Shown here: piece after piece, positions 17,156-26,757 of the stretch
How positions within the stretch are numbered: the stretch's first letter is position 1
Layout: each line of letters opens with the position of its first letter
NCBI GenBank assembly: GCA_910587865.1
Contig: CAJUNX010000025.1
Coordinates: forward strand, 1-62,836
Length of the DNA: 62,836 nt
Direction: 5' to 3'
Source: an uncultured Roseburia sp.
GTDB lineage: Bacteria; Bacillota; Clostridia; Lachnospirales; Lachnospiraceae
Program-made: the position numbers and the translations under genes
The notes under the pieces: generated by a model
The model's input: only the letters and a program-made list of their open reading frames with translations
The model's database searches: none
Told to the model about the DNA's origin: nothing

Positions 17156-17842
17156 ATGTCAAAGTTATCAGAATTGCAGGACCGGATCGGATACCGTTTC
17201 CGGCAGGAAGGCCTGCTCCGGCAGGCGCTAACACACAGTTCCTACGCGAATGAAAAGCACATGAAAAAGTATTCGGACAATGAAAAGCTTGAATTCCTGG
17301 GGGACGCGGTGCTCGAGGTGACATCGAGTGAGTTTTTGTATCACAATTATCCGAAGCTCTCGGAGGGAGATCTCACGAAGCTGCGCGCAAGCCTGGTCTG
17401 CGAACCCACGCTCGCGCTGTGCACGGAAGAGATCGGTCTCGGAGAGTACCTGTTTCTCGGAAAGGGAGAGGAACAGACCGGAGGACGAAAGCGCAATTCA
17501 ATCCTCTCCGACGCGCTCGAGGCGGTGATCGGCGCGATCTACCTGGACGGCGGTTTTGAGGCGGCAGGCGTGTTTGTCCGGCGCTTCATCCTGACGGATA
17601 TCGAGCACAAGAAGCTGTTCTACGACAGTAAGACGATTTTACAGGAAGTGGTGCAGGGAAATTTTGAGGAGCCGCTTATATACGTGCTGACAGGAGAATC
17701 CGGCCCGGATCACGCGAAGCATTTTTCCGTGGAGGCGAGAATCGGGGAGCGTGTGATCGGAGCGGGAAGCGGACCTACCAAAAAGGCGGCGGAGCAGGAA
17801 GCGGCGTACCGCGGGCTTCTGCTGTTAAAGCCAGAGCTGTGA
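17156..17842 (+). CDS. rnc: Ribonuclease III
   Basis: A 228-residue double-strand-specific endoribonuclease for rRNA and mRNA processing. The catalytic domain carries the signature NEKLEFLGDAVLEV and the second acidic cluster DALEAVIGAIYLDGG. The C-terminal double-stranded RNA-binding domain ends with GSGPTKKAAEQEAAYRGL. ATG 17156 follows GTGGAGGATGT; the longer reading upstream has no conserved residues. smc starts eight bases after the stop, the usual Firmicute rnc-smc-ftsY order. No clear promoter was found between the acpP terminator and rnc. Confidence 0.97.
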   Translation: MSKLSELQDRIGYRFRQEGLLRQALTHSSYANEKHMKKYSDNEKLEFLGDAVLEVTSSEFLYHNYPKLSEGDLTKLRASLVCEPTLALCTEEIGLGEYLFLGKGEEQTGGRKRNSILSDALEAVIGAIYLDGGFEAAGVFVRRFILTDIEHKKLFYDSKTILQEVVQGNFEEPLIYVLTGESGPDHAKHFSVEARIGERVIGAGSGPTKKAAEQEAAYRGLLLLKPEL

Positions 17843-17849
17843 GGGAACT

Positions 17850-20800
17850 ATGTATCTGAAATCGATTGAAGTACAGGGATTTAAATCATTTGCAAATAAA
17901 ATCGTCTTTGAATTTCACAACGGAATCACGGGGATTGTCGGGCCGAACGGGAGCGGCAAGAGCAATGTTGCGGATGCCGTGCGCTGGGTGCTCGGGGAAC
18001 AGAGCGCAAAGCAGCTGCGCGGGGCCAGCATGCAGGATGTCATCTTTGCGGGAACCGAGAACCGGAAGCCGTTAAGCTACGCCAGTGTGGCGATCACGAT
18101 GGATAACTCGGATCATCACCTCGCCATTGATTTTAAGGAGGTGACCGTCGCAAGGCGGGTCTACCGTTCCGGAGAGAGCGAGTACCTGATCAACGGGAGC
18201 CCGTGCCGCCTGAAGGATATCACGGAGTTGTTTTACGACACGGGAATCGGAAAAGAGGGATATTCAATCATCGGTCAGGGACAGATTGAGCGGATCTTAA
18301 GCGGCAAGCCGGAGGAGCGTCGTGAACTCTTCGACGAGGCGGCCGGGATCGTGAAGTACAAAAAGCGCAAGGCGACGGCTCAGAAGCGGCTGGAAAATGA
18401 GCGTGAAAATCTGGTGAGAGTCAGCGACATCCTCTCGGAGTTAGAGCGCCAGGTGGGCCCGCTGGAGCGTCAGGCCGAAAAAGCAAAGATTTATCTGAAG
18501 AAAAAAGAAGAGTTAAAGACCTGTGATGTAAATATGTTTCTGCTTGAGGTAGACAGGATCGCCACGCAGCAGAAGGAAGTGGAAGAAAAATATAAGATCG
18601 CGGATGCGCAGCTTGCGGAGGCGAACGATGCGCATGAGAAGGTGCGGGCCGAGTATGATAAGATGGAGCAGGAGATCTCTGTTTTGGAGGAGCAGCTCGC
18701 CGCGATCCGGGAGGAGATCAGCGACACGACGGTCACAAAGGGCAGACTCGAGGGCCAGGTAAACGTTTTAAACGAGCAGATACATACGGCGGAAATGACG
18801 GATGAGCATTTAAAGAGCCGTCTGGATTCCATCGCGCGCGAAGAGCAGGAGAGACACGAAGCGCTTGATACCTACCAGAAGGAACAGGAATCACTAAAAG
18901 AGGAGCTTGCCCGGACAGAGCAGCAGAGAGCAGAAGCCGAGGAACGGTTAAGGAAGATTCAGGCGGAGCTGGCGCGATGTGCAAAAGGCATCGAGAACGG
19001 TAAAAACGAGATCATCGGCCTTCTGAATAAAAAAGCGTCGGTCAAGGCCAGGCAGCAGCGTTACGATACCATGGCGGAGCAGGTGAATATCCGCAAGGCG
19101 CAGCTGACGCAGCGTCTGCTCGCCCGAAAGAGCGAGGAGGAGGATCTCGCCGGGGTACTCGCCGGCTACGAAAAAGAGCTGGAGGGCGTCAACCAGGCGA
19201 TCCGGGAGCTGCAGCAGGAAGGCGCCCGGATGGAGGAGAAGGAGCGGGGCTGGAAAAGAAAATCGGCGGAGATCAGCCAGCGGCTGGAACAGACGGTGAC
19301 ATCGTATCACAAGGAGCAGTCCAGGCTGGAATCGCTTAAAAATATCGCGGAGCGCTATGACGGTTACGGGAACAGCATCCGCCGCGTGATGGAGCAGAAG
19401 GCAAAGCATCCGGGCCTGATCGGCGTGGTTTCCGATCTGATTCAGGTGGAAAAAGCGTACGAGACGGCGATCGAGACGGCGCTTGGAGGCAGTATCCAGA
19501 ACATCGTGACGGAGGATGAAAAGACAGCCAAAGAGATGATTGCCTACTTAAAGCAGAACCGTTACGGCCGGGCGACCTTTCTGCCGCTGACCAGCGTGAA
19601 CGGGAAGAACGGGATCAGAAATCAGGACGCCCTGAAGGAGCGCGGCGTCATCGGTGCGGCAAGCGCGCTTGTGCGTGCGGATCAGAAGTATGAGGGGATC
19701 ATTTCTCATCTGCTTGGCCGCGTGATCGTGGCGGAGACGATCGATGACGCGACGGCCCTTGCACGCAAATACCGGTATTCGCTTCACATCGTTACGCTTG
19801 AGGGCGAGTACTTAAGTCCGGGCGGTTCCATGACGGGAGGCGCGTTCCGCAACAGCAGCAATCTTCTGGCGAGAAGGCGGCAGATCGAGGAGCTTGAGCA
19901 GACGGTATCCGGCCTGAAAAAAGAGATCGCGGACAGCAAAAACCGGCTGGAAGAGATTCAGACAGCCATGAGCCTGCTTGCGGAGGATATCGAGAAAAAT
20001 AAAAACGGGCTGCAGCAGAGTTTCCTTCTGCAGAATACGGCGCGGATGAATGTCGAGCGGGCGGCAGAGCAGAAAAACGAAAGCGAACAGATGTTTGACA
20101 GCCTGGCGCGGGAGAGCAGGGAGATCGAGAGCCAGCTTGCGGAGATCGGCGGCAGCAAAGAGCAGATCAGACAGGAGCTTGCGGAGGCGGATGAGCGCGA
20201 ACGTCAGATCGGCGAGGAAAATGCCGCCTATCAGCAGGTGATGGATGAAAACGCCGGGCGGGAAGCGCAGGCGCAGGAGGAACTCTCCGGCATTCAGCTT
20301 GCGGGCGCGGCGATCCGTCAGAAGGCGGAATTTATTCAGGAGAATCTAAACCGGATCAGCGGCGAACTTGTCCGTTACGAGAATGAGCGGAAGGGGTTCC
20401 TCGTGGAGGCGAAGGAGGCGAAGGAGGATGCCGGGAAGAAGCGCAGGGAGATCGAAGAGATCTTACAGACGATTCAGGCAGCCGGCGAACGCAGCACGGC
20501 GCTGCAGGGGGAACTTGCGGAAAAGACACGCATAAAGGAAGAAATGTCAGCCGGGCACAAGGGATTTTTTCAGAAAAGAGAGGAAATCTCAAAACAGATC
20601 ACGGAGCTGGATAAGGAGATTTTCCGATTGAACAGCCAGCGTGAAAAGCTCGGGGAGGAGTCGGAATATCAGAACAATTATATGTGGGAGGAATATGAGC
20701 TCACCCTGCACGCTGCCATGGAGCTTAAGCAGGAGGAATACGCGGATCCCGTGCAGGTGAAGCGGATGCTCTCTTCCATCCGCGACGAGATCCGCGCCCT

Positions 20801-21410
20801 CGGCGACGTCAATGTCAATGCGATTGAGGACTATAAGGAGATCTCCGAGCGCTATGAATTTTTAAAGAGCCAGCACGACGACCTGGTGGAAGCGGAGCAG
20901 ACGCTGGTGGGAATCATTGAGGAGCTCGATACCGGCATGCGCAGACAGTTTATGGAGAAGTTTGCCGAGATCCAGCAGGAGTTCAACCAGGTGTTCCGGG
21001 AGCTTTTCGGCGGGGGAAAAGGGACGTTAGAGCTTGTGGAGGATGAGGATATCTTAGAGTGCGGCATCCGCATCATCGCGCAGCCGCCGGGGAAAAAGCT
21101 GCAGAACATGATGCAGATGTCCGGCGGGGAAAAATCGCTCACCGCGATTGCGCTGCTCTTTGCGATTCAGAATTTAAAGCCGTCGCCGTTCTGCCTGCTG
21201 GATGAGATCGAGGCGGCGCTGGATGATTCGAATGTCGGCCGGTTTGCGAAGTATCTGCACAAGCTGACCCAGAATACACAGTTTATCGTGATCACGCACC
21301 GCAGAGGCACCATGGCGGCGGCGGACCGGCTGTACGGGATCACAATGCAGGAGAAAGGGATCTCGACGCTGGTATCGGTGAATCTGATCGAGGGGGATCT
21401 TGACAAATAA
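17850..21410 (+). CDS. smc: Chromosome segregation protein SMC
   Basis: 1186 residues, the normal SMC length. An N-terminal ATPase half has Walker A GIVGPNGSGKSNVADAVRW. A long coiled coil runs from about residue 165 to 500, with a hinge at about 505-665 (HPGLIGVVSDLI, GGSIQNIVTEDE, GGSMTGGAF). A second coiled coil runs to about 1010, and the C-terminal half has the signature MSGGEKSLTAIALLFA and Walker B FCLLDEIEAALDD. The dimer, with ScpA and ScpB (not in this window), compacts and segregates the chromosome. The gene lies between rnc and ftsY with gaps of 7 and 17 bases, implying one transcript. Confidence 0.98.
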   Translation: MYLKSIEVQGFKSFANKIVFEFHNGITGIVGPNGSGKSNVADAVRWVLGEQSAKQLRGASMQDVIFAGTENRKPLSYASVAITMDNSDHHLAIDFKEVTVARRVYRSGESEYLINGSPCRLKDITELFYDTGIGKEGYSIIGQGQIERILSGKPEERRELFDEAAGIVKYKKRKATAQKRLENERENLVRVSDILSELERQVGPLERQAEKAKIYLKKKEELKTCDVNMFLLEVDRIATQQKEVEEKYKIADAQLAEANDAHEKVRAEYDKMEQEISVLEEQLAAIREEISDTTVTKGRLEGQVNVLNEQIHTAEMTDEHLKSRLDSIAREEQERHEALDTYQKEQESLKEELARTEQQRAEAEERLRKIQAELARCAKGIENGKNEIIGLLNKKASVKARQQRYDTMAEQVNIRKAQLTQRLLARKSEEEDLAGVLAGYEKELEGVNQAIRELQQEGARMEEKERGWKRKSAEISQRLEQTVTSYHKEQSRLESLKNIAERYDGYGNSIRRVMEQKAKHPGLIGVVSDLIQVEKAYETAIETALGGSIQNIVTEDEKTAKEMIAYLKQNRYGRATFLPLTSVNGKNGIRNQDALKERGVIGAASALVRADQKYEGIISHLLGRVIVAETIDDATALARKYRYSLHIVTLEGEYLSPGGSMTGGAFRNSSNLLARRRQIEELEQTVSGLKKEIADSKNRLEEIQTAMSLLAEDIEKNKNGLQQSFLLQNTARMNVERAAEQKNESEQMFDSLARESREIESQLAEIGGSKEQIRQELAEADERERQIGEENAAYQQVMDENAGREAQAQEELSGIQLAGAAIRQKAEFIQENLNRISGELVRYENERKGFLVEAKEAKEDAGKKRREIEEILQTIQAAGERSTALQGELAEKTRIKEEMSAGHKGFFQKREEISKQITELDKEIFRLNSQREKLGEESEYQNNYMWEEYELTLHAAMELKQEEYADPVQVKRMLSSIRDEIRALGDVNVNAIEDYKEISERYEFLKSQHDDLVEAEQTLVGIIEELDTGMRRQFMEKFAEIQQEFNQVFRELFGGGKGTLELVEDEDILECGIRIIAQPPGKKLQNMMQMSGGEKSLTAIALLFAIQNLKPSPFCLLDEIEAALDDSNVGRFAKYLHKLTQNTQFIVITHRRGTMAAADRLYGITMQEKGISTLVSVNLIEGDLDK

Positions 21411-21427
21411 AAGGACAGGAGGCAGGA

Positions 21428-22354
21428 ATGGGCGAAGAAAAAAAGGGTTTCTGGAGCCGGCTGGTGGCCGGACTCGGCAAAACGCGGGACAATATCGTGT
21501 CCGGGTTTGATTCGATTTTTAACGGTTTTTCCAGCATTGACGAGGAATTCTATGAGGAGATCGAGGAGATCCTCATCATGGGAGATATCGGCGTGAATGC
21601 GACGGAATCGATCATCGGGAGCTTAAAGCAGAAGGTGAAGCAGCAGCACATCAAAGATCCTGCGGAGTGCAAGGAGCTTCTGATCAACAGCATCCGGGAG
21701 CAGATGGATGTGGGGGAGACGGCATACCGGTTTGAGCAGGAAAAATCTGTCATCCTCGTGATCGGGGTGAACGGCGTCGGAAAGACCACCTCGGTGGGCA
21801 AACTGGCAGGAAAGCTCAAAGATCAGGGAAAACGTGTTGTGGTCGCGGCGGCGGACACCTTTCGGGCGGCAGCCGGCAGCCAGCTCGCGGAGTGGGTGAA
21901 CCGCGCAGGCGTTGATATGATCGGCGGACAGGAGGGGGCGGATCCGGCGGCCGTGGTCTATGACGCGGTGGCGGCCGCAAAAGCGAGAAAGGCCGACGTG
22001 CTGCTCTGCGATACGGCGGGACGCCTTCACAATAAGAAAAATCTGATGGAAGAGCTAAGAAAGATCAACCGGATCCTGGAACGGGAATATCCGGATGCCT
22101 ATAGGGAGACACTTGTAGTGCTTGACGCCACCACCGGGCAGAATGCGTTGAATCAGGCCCGGGAATTTTCCGAGGTGGCGGATATCACCGGGATCATACT
22201 GACAAAAATGGACGGGACGGCAAAGGGCGGCATCGCCGTGGCGATCCATTCCGAGCTGGATATTCCGGTCAAATATATCGGTGTGGGGGAGACGATCGAG
22301 GATCTGCAGAAATTCGATGCGAACGCGTTTGTGGATGCGCTGTTCGGGGTCTGA
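21428..22354 (+). CDS. ftsY: Signal recognition particle receptor FtsY
   Basis: A 308-residue GTPase that docks ribosome-SRP complexes at the membrane for co-translational insertion. It has a short N-terminal region (no long acidic A domain, as in many Firmicutes), an N helical bundle (DEEFYEEIEEILIMGDIG) and a G domain. The latter has G1 GVNGVGKTTSVGKLA, AADTFRAAAGSQL, the DTAGRLHNKKNLMEEL switch, TKMDGTAKGG and the closing YIGVGETIEDLQKFD. It is the last gene of the rnc-smc-ftsY unit; ilvA follows after 94 bases. Confidence 0.98.
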   Translation: MGEEKKGFWSRLVAGLGKTRDNIVSGFDSIFNGFSSIDEEFYEEIEEILIMGDIGVNATESIIGSLKQKVKQQHIKDPAECKELLINSIREQMDVGETAYRFEQEKSVILVIGVNGVGKTTSVGKLAGKLKDQGKRVVVAAADTFRAAAGSQLAEWVNRAGVDMIGGQEGADPAAVVYDAVAAAKARKADVLLCDTAGRLHNKKNLMEELRKINRILEREYPDAYRETLVVLDATTGQNALNQAREFSEVADITGIILTKMDGTAKGGIAVAIHSELDIPVKYIGVGETIEDLQKFDANAFVDALFGV

Positions 22355-22448
22355 ACAGAAAGACAGGGACACAGGTATTGTTTCGGCGAAGTGATGCCGC
22401 TGGCAAACGCATGTGCGGAATGCGAAAAGGGATAAGGAGGAGAGACGG

Positions 22449-23660
22449 ATGCTGACACTGGAAAAATTTGAGGAGGCAAGCGAGAAGGTAAAAGAGGTCA
22501 CGTTAGAGACCAAGCTGGTATACAGCGATTTTCTGAGCAGCCTGACGGGCAACAAAGTTTATCTGAAGCCGGAAAATATGCAGTTTACCGGGGCCTACAA
22601 GGTGAGAGGGGCGTACTACAAGATCAGCACGCTCACAAATGAGGAGCGGGAGCGCGGTCTGATCACAGCCTCGGCGGGCAATCATGCACAGGGCGTCGCC
22701 TACGCGGCAAAATGCTACGGATGTAAATCGGTGATCGTGATGCCGACCACCACGCCGCTCATCAAGGTAAACCGCACAAAAGGCTACGGCGCCGAGGTGA
22801 TTCTGTACGGCGATGTCTACGACGAGGCGTGCCAGAAGGCTTTGGAGCTGGCAGAGGAGAAAGGCTATACCTTCATTCACCCGTTTGACGACACGGCTGT
22901 GGCGACCGGGCAGGGCACAATCGCAATGGAGATTTTTAAAGAACTGCCGCTGGTCGAGTACATCCTTGTACCGGTCGGAGGCGGCGGGCTTGCCACGGGC
23001 GTATCCACGCTGGCAAAGCTTTTGAATCCGAAGATCCGCGTCATTGGTGTGGAGCCGGCCGGTGCGAACTGTATGCAGGCATCTTTTGCCGCCGGCAAGG
23101 TGACGACGCTGCCAAAGGTGAACACGATCGCCGACGGAACCGCGGTCAAGACGCCGGGCAGTCTGATTTTCCCGTATATCCAGCAGAATCTGGACGACAT
23201 CATCACCGTGGAGGACGACGAGCTGATCGTGGCGTTTCTCGACATGGTGGAAAATCATAAAATCGTGGTGGAGAACTCGGGTCTGCTGACCGTGGCGGCG
23301 GTCAAGCATCTGGACGTCACCGACAAGCGGATTGTGGCGATCTTAAGCGGCGGAAATATGGATGTGATCACGATGTCCTCGGTGGTGCAGCAGGGCCTGA
23401 TTTTCCGCGACCGGATTTTTACCGTGTCCGTGCTTCTGCCGGATAAGCCGGGAGAACTCTCCCGTGTGGCGGCTGCGATCGCGGCGGAACAGGGAAATGT
23501 CATCAAGCTCGAGCACAACCAGTTTGTATCGACAAACCGCAACGCGGCGGTGGAGATCCGGATCACGCTCGAGAGCTTCGGGACGGAGCATAAAAAACAG
23601 ATCATGGACGCATTAAAGACACAGGGCTATCAGCCAAAGCTGGTGCGCACGAGCCTGTGA
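22449..23660 (+). CDS. ilvA: Threonine ammonia-lyase (threonine dehydratase)
   Basis: A 403-residue PLP enzyme converting threonine to 2-oxobutanoate and ammonia, either as entry to isoleucine synthesis or for threonine breakdown. The PLP lysine is in FTGAYKVRGAYYK, the phosphate-binding loop is GGGGLATG, and LSGGNMD lies near the end of the catalytic domain. A single ACT-like regulatory domain occupies about residues 325-403 (VLLPDKPGELSRVAAAIA). The length fits the short TdcB/IlvA type with one ACT domain rather than the 500-residue biosynthetic form. ATG 22449 has AAGGAGGAGAG upstream. Its stop codon overlaps the GTG start of the next gene. Confidence 0.93.
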   Translation: MLTLEKFEEASEKVKEVTLETKLVYSDFLSSLTGNKVYLKPENMQFTGAYKVRGAYYKISTLTNEERERGLITASAGNHAQGVAYAAKCYGCKSVIVMPTTTPLIKVNRTKGYGAEVILYGDVYDEACQKALELAEEKGYTFIHPFDDTAVATGQGTIAMEIFKELPLVEYILVPVGGGGLATGVSTLAKLLNPKIRVIGVEPAGANCMQASFAAGKVTTLPKVNTIADGTAVKTPGSLIFPYIQQNLDDIITVEDDELIVAFLDMVENHKIVVENSGLLTVAAVKHLDVTDKRIVAILSGGNMDVITMSSVVQQGLIFRDRIFTVSVLLPDKPGELSRVAAAIAAEQGNVIKLEHNQFVSTNRNAAVEIRITLESFGTEHKKQIMDALKTQGYQPKLVRTSL

Positions 23661-24508
23661 CGGGAAAAAAGGAGCAGGGGCGCCGGATCGCCGTGATCTC
23701 GGATACCCACGGTCTGCTGCGCCCGGAAGTGATTCGGACGGTAAGTACCTGTGAGGCGGTGCTCCACGCGGGCGATGTGGGGACGCCGGAGGTGCTCGAA
23801 GCGCTCCGCAGCCTGGCGCCGGTCTGGGCGGTGCGGGGAAACGTGGACTGTGACGGACTCCTGCAGCAGCTGCCGCAGGAGCGTTTCGTCACGCTTTTCG
23901 GATTCCGGATCTATATGGTGCACGATAAAAAGCAGATTTCGCCGGATCAGAACAGGACGGATCTTGTGATATGCGGCCATTCCCATCGCTATGAGGACAC
24001 GGTCTGTCCGACAGGCAGGCCGGAAGGCAGGGGAGGGAGACACGGCGGCGTGCTCCGGCATGTGGGCCCGGAGGAAGAAAGAGGCGCACTTCGGCATGCG
24101 AGTCCGGGAAACGACCGTGCCGCGAATCATCTTGTGATCCCGGGGGAGGAAAGAGGCGTGTTCCGACGCCTGAATCCGGGCAGCTGCGGACCGCGCCGCT
24201 TTGCCCTGCCGGTCACGATGATGGTGCTGACGCTCGATGAGGAGGAACACCGGTGCGCGGCTGAGAGGGTGGATCTGATATCCGTGCCGGAGAAAAAGAA
24301 CGCGAAAAAGCTGCCGACGGAACAGGAGACGGACCGGCTGATCCGCAAGGTCATACGGGAGTTTGGCGCGGGGCGGACAGTTGCGCAGATTGCGGCACAT
24401 ACCCGGGCGCCGGAGGAACTGGTGGAGGATATCTGCCGGATCTATGTGACGCATCCCGGTGTGGATGCCGACGGCATCATGGATCGGATGGAGCGGAAAA
24501 ATCTGTGA
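23657..24508 (+). CDS. YfcE-type metallophosphoesterase with in-frame insertion and C-terminal extension
   Basis: The GTG start overlaps the ilvA stop by four bases (GTGA), so translation is coupled. Calcineurin-like phosphodiesterase motifs are present: VISDTHGLLRPE, LHAGDVGTPE, VRGNVDCD, VICGHSHRYE and LNPGSCGPRRF. Normally GHSH is followed after a few residues by the NPGS strand; here about 57 residues of charged low-complexity sequence (about 113-170) intervene, with a loose repeat (GVLRHVGPEEERGALRH, EERGVFRR). A C-terminal helical extension of about 75 residues follows the catalytic core. Family members hydrolyse small phosphodiesters; the physiological substrate is unknown. 283 residues versus roughly 160-230 for relatives. 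Confidence 0.85.
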   Translation: MTGKKEQGRRIAVISDTHGLLRPEVIRTVSTCEAVLHAGDVGTPEVLEALRSLAPVWAVRGNVDCDGLLQQLPQERFVTLFGFRIYMVHDKKQISPDQNRTDLVICGHSHRYEDTVCPTGRPEGRGGRHGGVLRHVGPEEERGALRHASPGNDRAANHLVIPGEERGVFRRLNPGSCGPRRFALPVTMMVLTLDEEEHRCAAERVDLISVPEKKNAKKLPTEQETDRLIRKVIREFGAGRTVAQIAAHTRAPEELVEDICRIYVTHPGVDADGIMDRMERKNL

Positions 24509-24547
24509 GGGACGGTTTTCGTTTCATGACACAATCAGAAAAAACTT

Positions 24548-24576
24548 TTGCCATGCGGCTCTTCTTACTATATAAT
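24548..24576 (+). promoter_or_regulatory. Sigma-A promoter for the TPR gene
   Basis: TTGCCA (24548-24553), 17-base spacer, TATAAT (24571-24576), about 60 bases before the start codon. Confidence 0.75.
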
Positions 24577-24635
24577 GGTTGTAGGAAAAAGGCGGACAAA
24601 AAGCCGTTTGCATAAAAAACAGAGGTTTACAGAGC

Positions 24636-25805
24636 ATGTTTAAGAAGAGACAGAAGGCCGGCGGATGGTGGAGCCGGAACAAGCGTGGACAGGAGTATAA
24701 CGGGACGGACAGCGCGGATACCGGATCAGAAGAAAATTGCCCAGAACAGGGAACGTCCGGCGTGACCGCTGCCGGCGGAGCATCGTTCTGCCCGGAGGAA
24801 GCGGAGAGAAAGAGCGCCGCGGGCGGAAAAGCCGTGGAAGCGGAAGCCAGAGCAGACATGCCGGGAACCGGGGAACCGCATGCGGCCGGAACAATGGAAG
24901 CGGGAACCCGCATCGGGGAAACCGAAAAGCGCGCCGGGGAAACGGCATCCGGCCCCGCGTACAATATGCCTGAGGAGATGCGAAAGCCGGCGACCGGAGA
25001 CGACATGGTGATGCAGGCGCGGACGCTGGCCGGGAGGGGCGATTACAGGGAGAGCCTTTCTGTCCTGCAGAAGGTGCGGGAGGTGCGGGAGCTGATGTAC
25101 GGTCCGGACAGTCTTGAGACGGCGATTGTCTTTGACGAGATGGCTTCCGTCTATGAACGGCTGGGAGAACCAAAGCAGGCGGAGAAGCTGTGTGAAGAAG
25201 CGCTTCGGACGTATGAGCGACTGCTGGGGGAAGAGCACCCGGACACGGCGGCCGGTTACAATAATCTCGCCGGAATCTATACCGCACAGCAGCGATATGA
25301 GGAAGCCGTGGAGCTGTATCGGAAAGCGCTTGAGATTTATCAGAGGACACTCGGGGAGACGGACCGCAATACAGCGGCGGTATATAACAATCTGGCCGGC
25401 GTGCACATGGAGCAGGGCGGCTATGAGCAGGCGGAGCGGATGCTTCGAAAGACGCTTTCACTGCGGGAAAAGATGAAAGATGCCGATCAGATGGAAACCG
25501 TCACGATTTACAGCAATCTCGCCGTGGTGTGTGAAAAGAGGGGAAAATATCGTGAGGCGGAGGTGCTCGGCAGGAAGGTTCTGCAGATCAGAGAGCGGGC
25601 GTTCGGGGACATTCATCCGGATACCGCGGACAGCTGCAGCAATCTCGCTATCGTCTGCCGGGAGCAGGGAAAGGATCAGGAGGCGGAAGCGTTCTTTCAG
25701 AAAGCCCTTACGGCCTATGAAAAGATTTTCGGCCCGAACCATCCGGACACACAGGCGGTCTGTGGGGAACTCGCGGCGCTTTCTGAGAGCCGGGGAGAAG
25801 AATAG
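24636..25805 (+). CDS. Kinesin-light-chain-like TPR protein
   Basis: 389 residues. The first 120 or so are low-complexity (Gly, Glu, Ala, Arg-rich) with no predicted structure. From about 125 onward there are six tetratricopeptide units of the 42-residue TPR_12 type, each with a HPDTAAGYNNLAGIYxxQxRYEEAxxLYRKAL-like pattern. Such repeats bind peptides or other proteins; no catalytic motif is present. The gene has its own promoter and lies between the phosphodiesterase and the ABC transporter. ATG 24636 has only a weak site (AGAGG about ten bases away). Role unknown. Confidence 0.8.
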   Translation: MFKKRQKAGGWWSRNKRGQEYNGTDSADTGSEENCPEQGTSGVTAAGGASFCPEEAERKSAAGGKAVEAEARADMPGTGEPHAAGTMEAGTRIGETEKRAGETASGPAYNMPEEMRKPATGDDMVMQARTLAGRGDYRESLSVLQKVREVRELMYGPDSLETAIVFDEMASVYERLGEPKQAEKLCEEALRTYERLLGEEHPDTAAGYNNLAGIYTAQQRYEEAVELYRKALEIYQRTLGETDRNTAAVYNNLAGVHMEQGGYEQAERMLRKTLSLREKMKDADQMETVTIYSNLAVVCEKRGKYREAEVLGRKVLQIRERAFGDIHPDTADSCSNLAIVCREQGKDQEAEAFFQKALTAYEKIFGPNHPDTQAVCGELAALSESRGEE

Positions 25806-25827
25806 AAGCCGGAAACTGTGTTCGGCA

Positions 25828-25856
25828 TTGTATTTTTATTAAGTATATGGTATTAT
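25828..25856 (+). promoter_or_regulatory. Sigma-A promoter for the amino-acid ABC transporter
   Basis: TTGTAT (25828-25833), 17-base spacer, TATTAT (25851-25856), about 40 bases before the binding-protein start. Confidence 0.7.
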
Positions 25857-25896
25857 TATGCAGAAAATCATTCGGAAACCGAAAGGGAGGAAACAC

Positions 25897-26736
25897 ATGA
25901 AGAAGAAAATAGCAGGGATTCTGGTAGTACTGATGGCAGCGATGACGCTGGCCGGCTGCGGCGGGAAACGGACCGTGCGCGTGATCGACATTGAACTTAC
26001 AAATGAAGAATACGCGTTTGGCGTGGACAAGACTCAGCCGGAGCTGCTCGCATCCGTAAACGAGTTTACAAAAGAGATGAAAGAGAACGGGACGTTCGAT
26101 GAGATCTGCGATCACTATTTCGGGGACGGGACGCCGGTGGCGGTCATCTCCGCAGAACCCGACGAGAGCAAAGACCAGCTTGTGGTGGCGACCAACGCCG
26201 CGTTTGAGCCGTTTGAGTACATGGAAGGAAACAGCTACTACGGGATTGATATGGAGATCGCCGCGAAGCTGGCCGAGTATCTGGACAAAGAGCTTGTCAT
26301 TTTAAACATGGAATTTGAGGCCGTCTGTCTGTCGGTCGGACAGCAGAAATGCGATATTGCGATGGCCGGGCTGACCGTGCGTGAGGACCGGATGGAGTAC
26401 GTGGATTTTTCTGATTCCTACTACAACGCGTCGCAGAAGCTGATCGTGCCTTCGGACAACCACGAATTCGATGACTGTAAGGATGCGGCGTCCGTGGAGG
26501 CTGTGTTAAACGGCAAAAACGGCGCGATGAAAATCGGCGTGCAGAACGGGACGACAGGCCAGTTCTACGCGGAAGGCGACGAGGACTGGGGATTTGACGG
26601 TTTCGGGGCGGAAGTGATCGGATATAAGAACGGATCGCTGGCCGTCCAGGATCTGCTGAATCATAACATCGACTTTGTCATTATCGATTCCGCACCTGCG
26701 GTATGCATCACAGAGGCGATCAACGAGCTGCAGTAG
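25897..26736 (+). CDS. Amino-acid ABC transporter binding lipoprotein, apparently circularly permuted
   Basis: 279 residues with a lipoprotein signal (basic MKKK, hydrophobic core, lipobox LAGC with Cys21), so it is anchored outside the membrane. Residues 95-279 match the SBP_bac_3 fold from its usual start (QLVVATNAAFEPFEY, YYGIDMEIAAKLAEYL, DIAMAGLTVREDRMEYVDFS) through IDFVIIDSAPAVCITEAI. They stop where the family normally continues with a strand and two helices. That missing tail (EEYAFGVDKTQPELLASVN, NGTFDEICDHYFGDG) is instead found at residues 36-78. This suggests a permuted domain. ATG 25897 has GGGAGG upstream. The permease and ATPase follow, so it serves polar amino-acid uptake; the ligand is unknown. 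Confidence 0.85.
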   Translation: MKKKIAGILVVLMAAMTLAGCGGKRTVRVIDIELTNEEYAFGVDKTQPELLASVNEFTKEMKENGTFDEICDHYFGDGTPVAVISAEPDESKDQLVVATNAAFEPFEYMEGNSYYGIDMEIAAKLAEYLDKELVILNMEFEAVCLSVGQQKCDIAMAGLTVREDRMEYVDFSDSYYNASQKLIVPSDNHEFDDCKDAASVEAVLNGKNGAMKIGVQNGTTGQFYAEGDEDWGFDGFGAEVIGYKNGSLAVQDLLNHNIDFVIIDSAPAVCITEAINELQ

Positions 26737-26757
26737 GTGATATGCGCCTGACGCTCC

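Noticed and set aside
24640..25461. A 273-codon frame opposite the TPR gene
   Set aside because: Proline/arginine-rich antisense of TPR repeats, no start signal.
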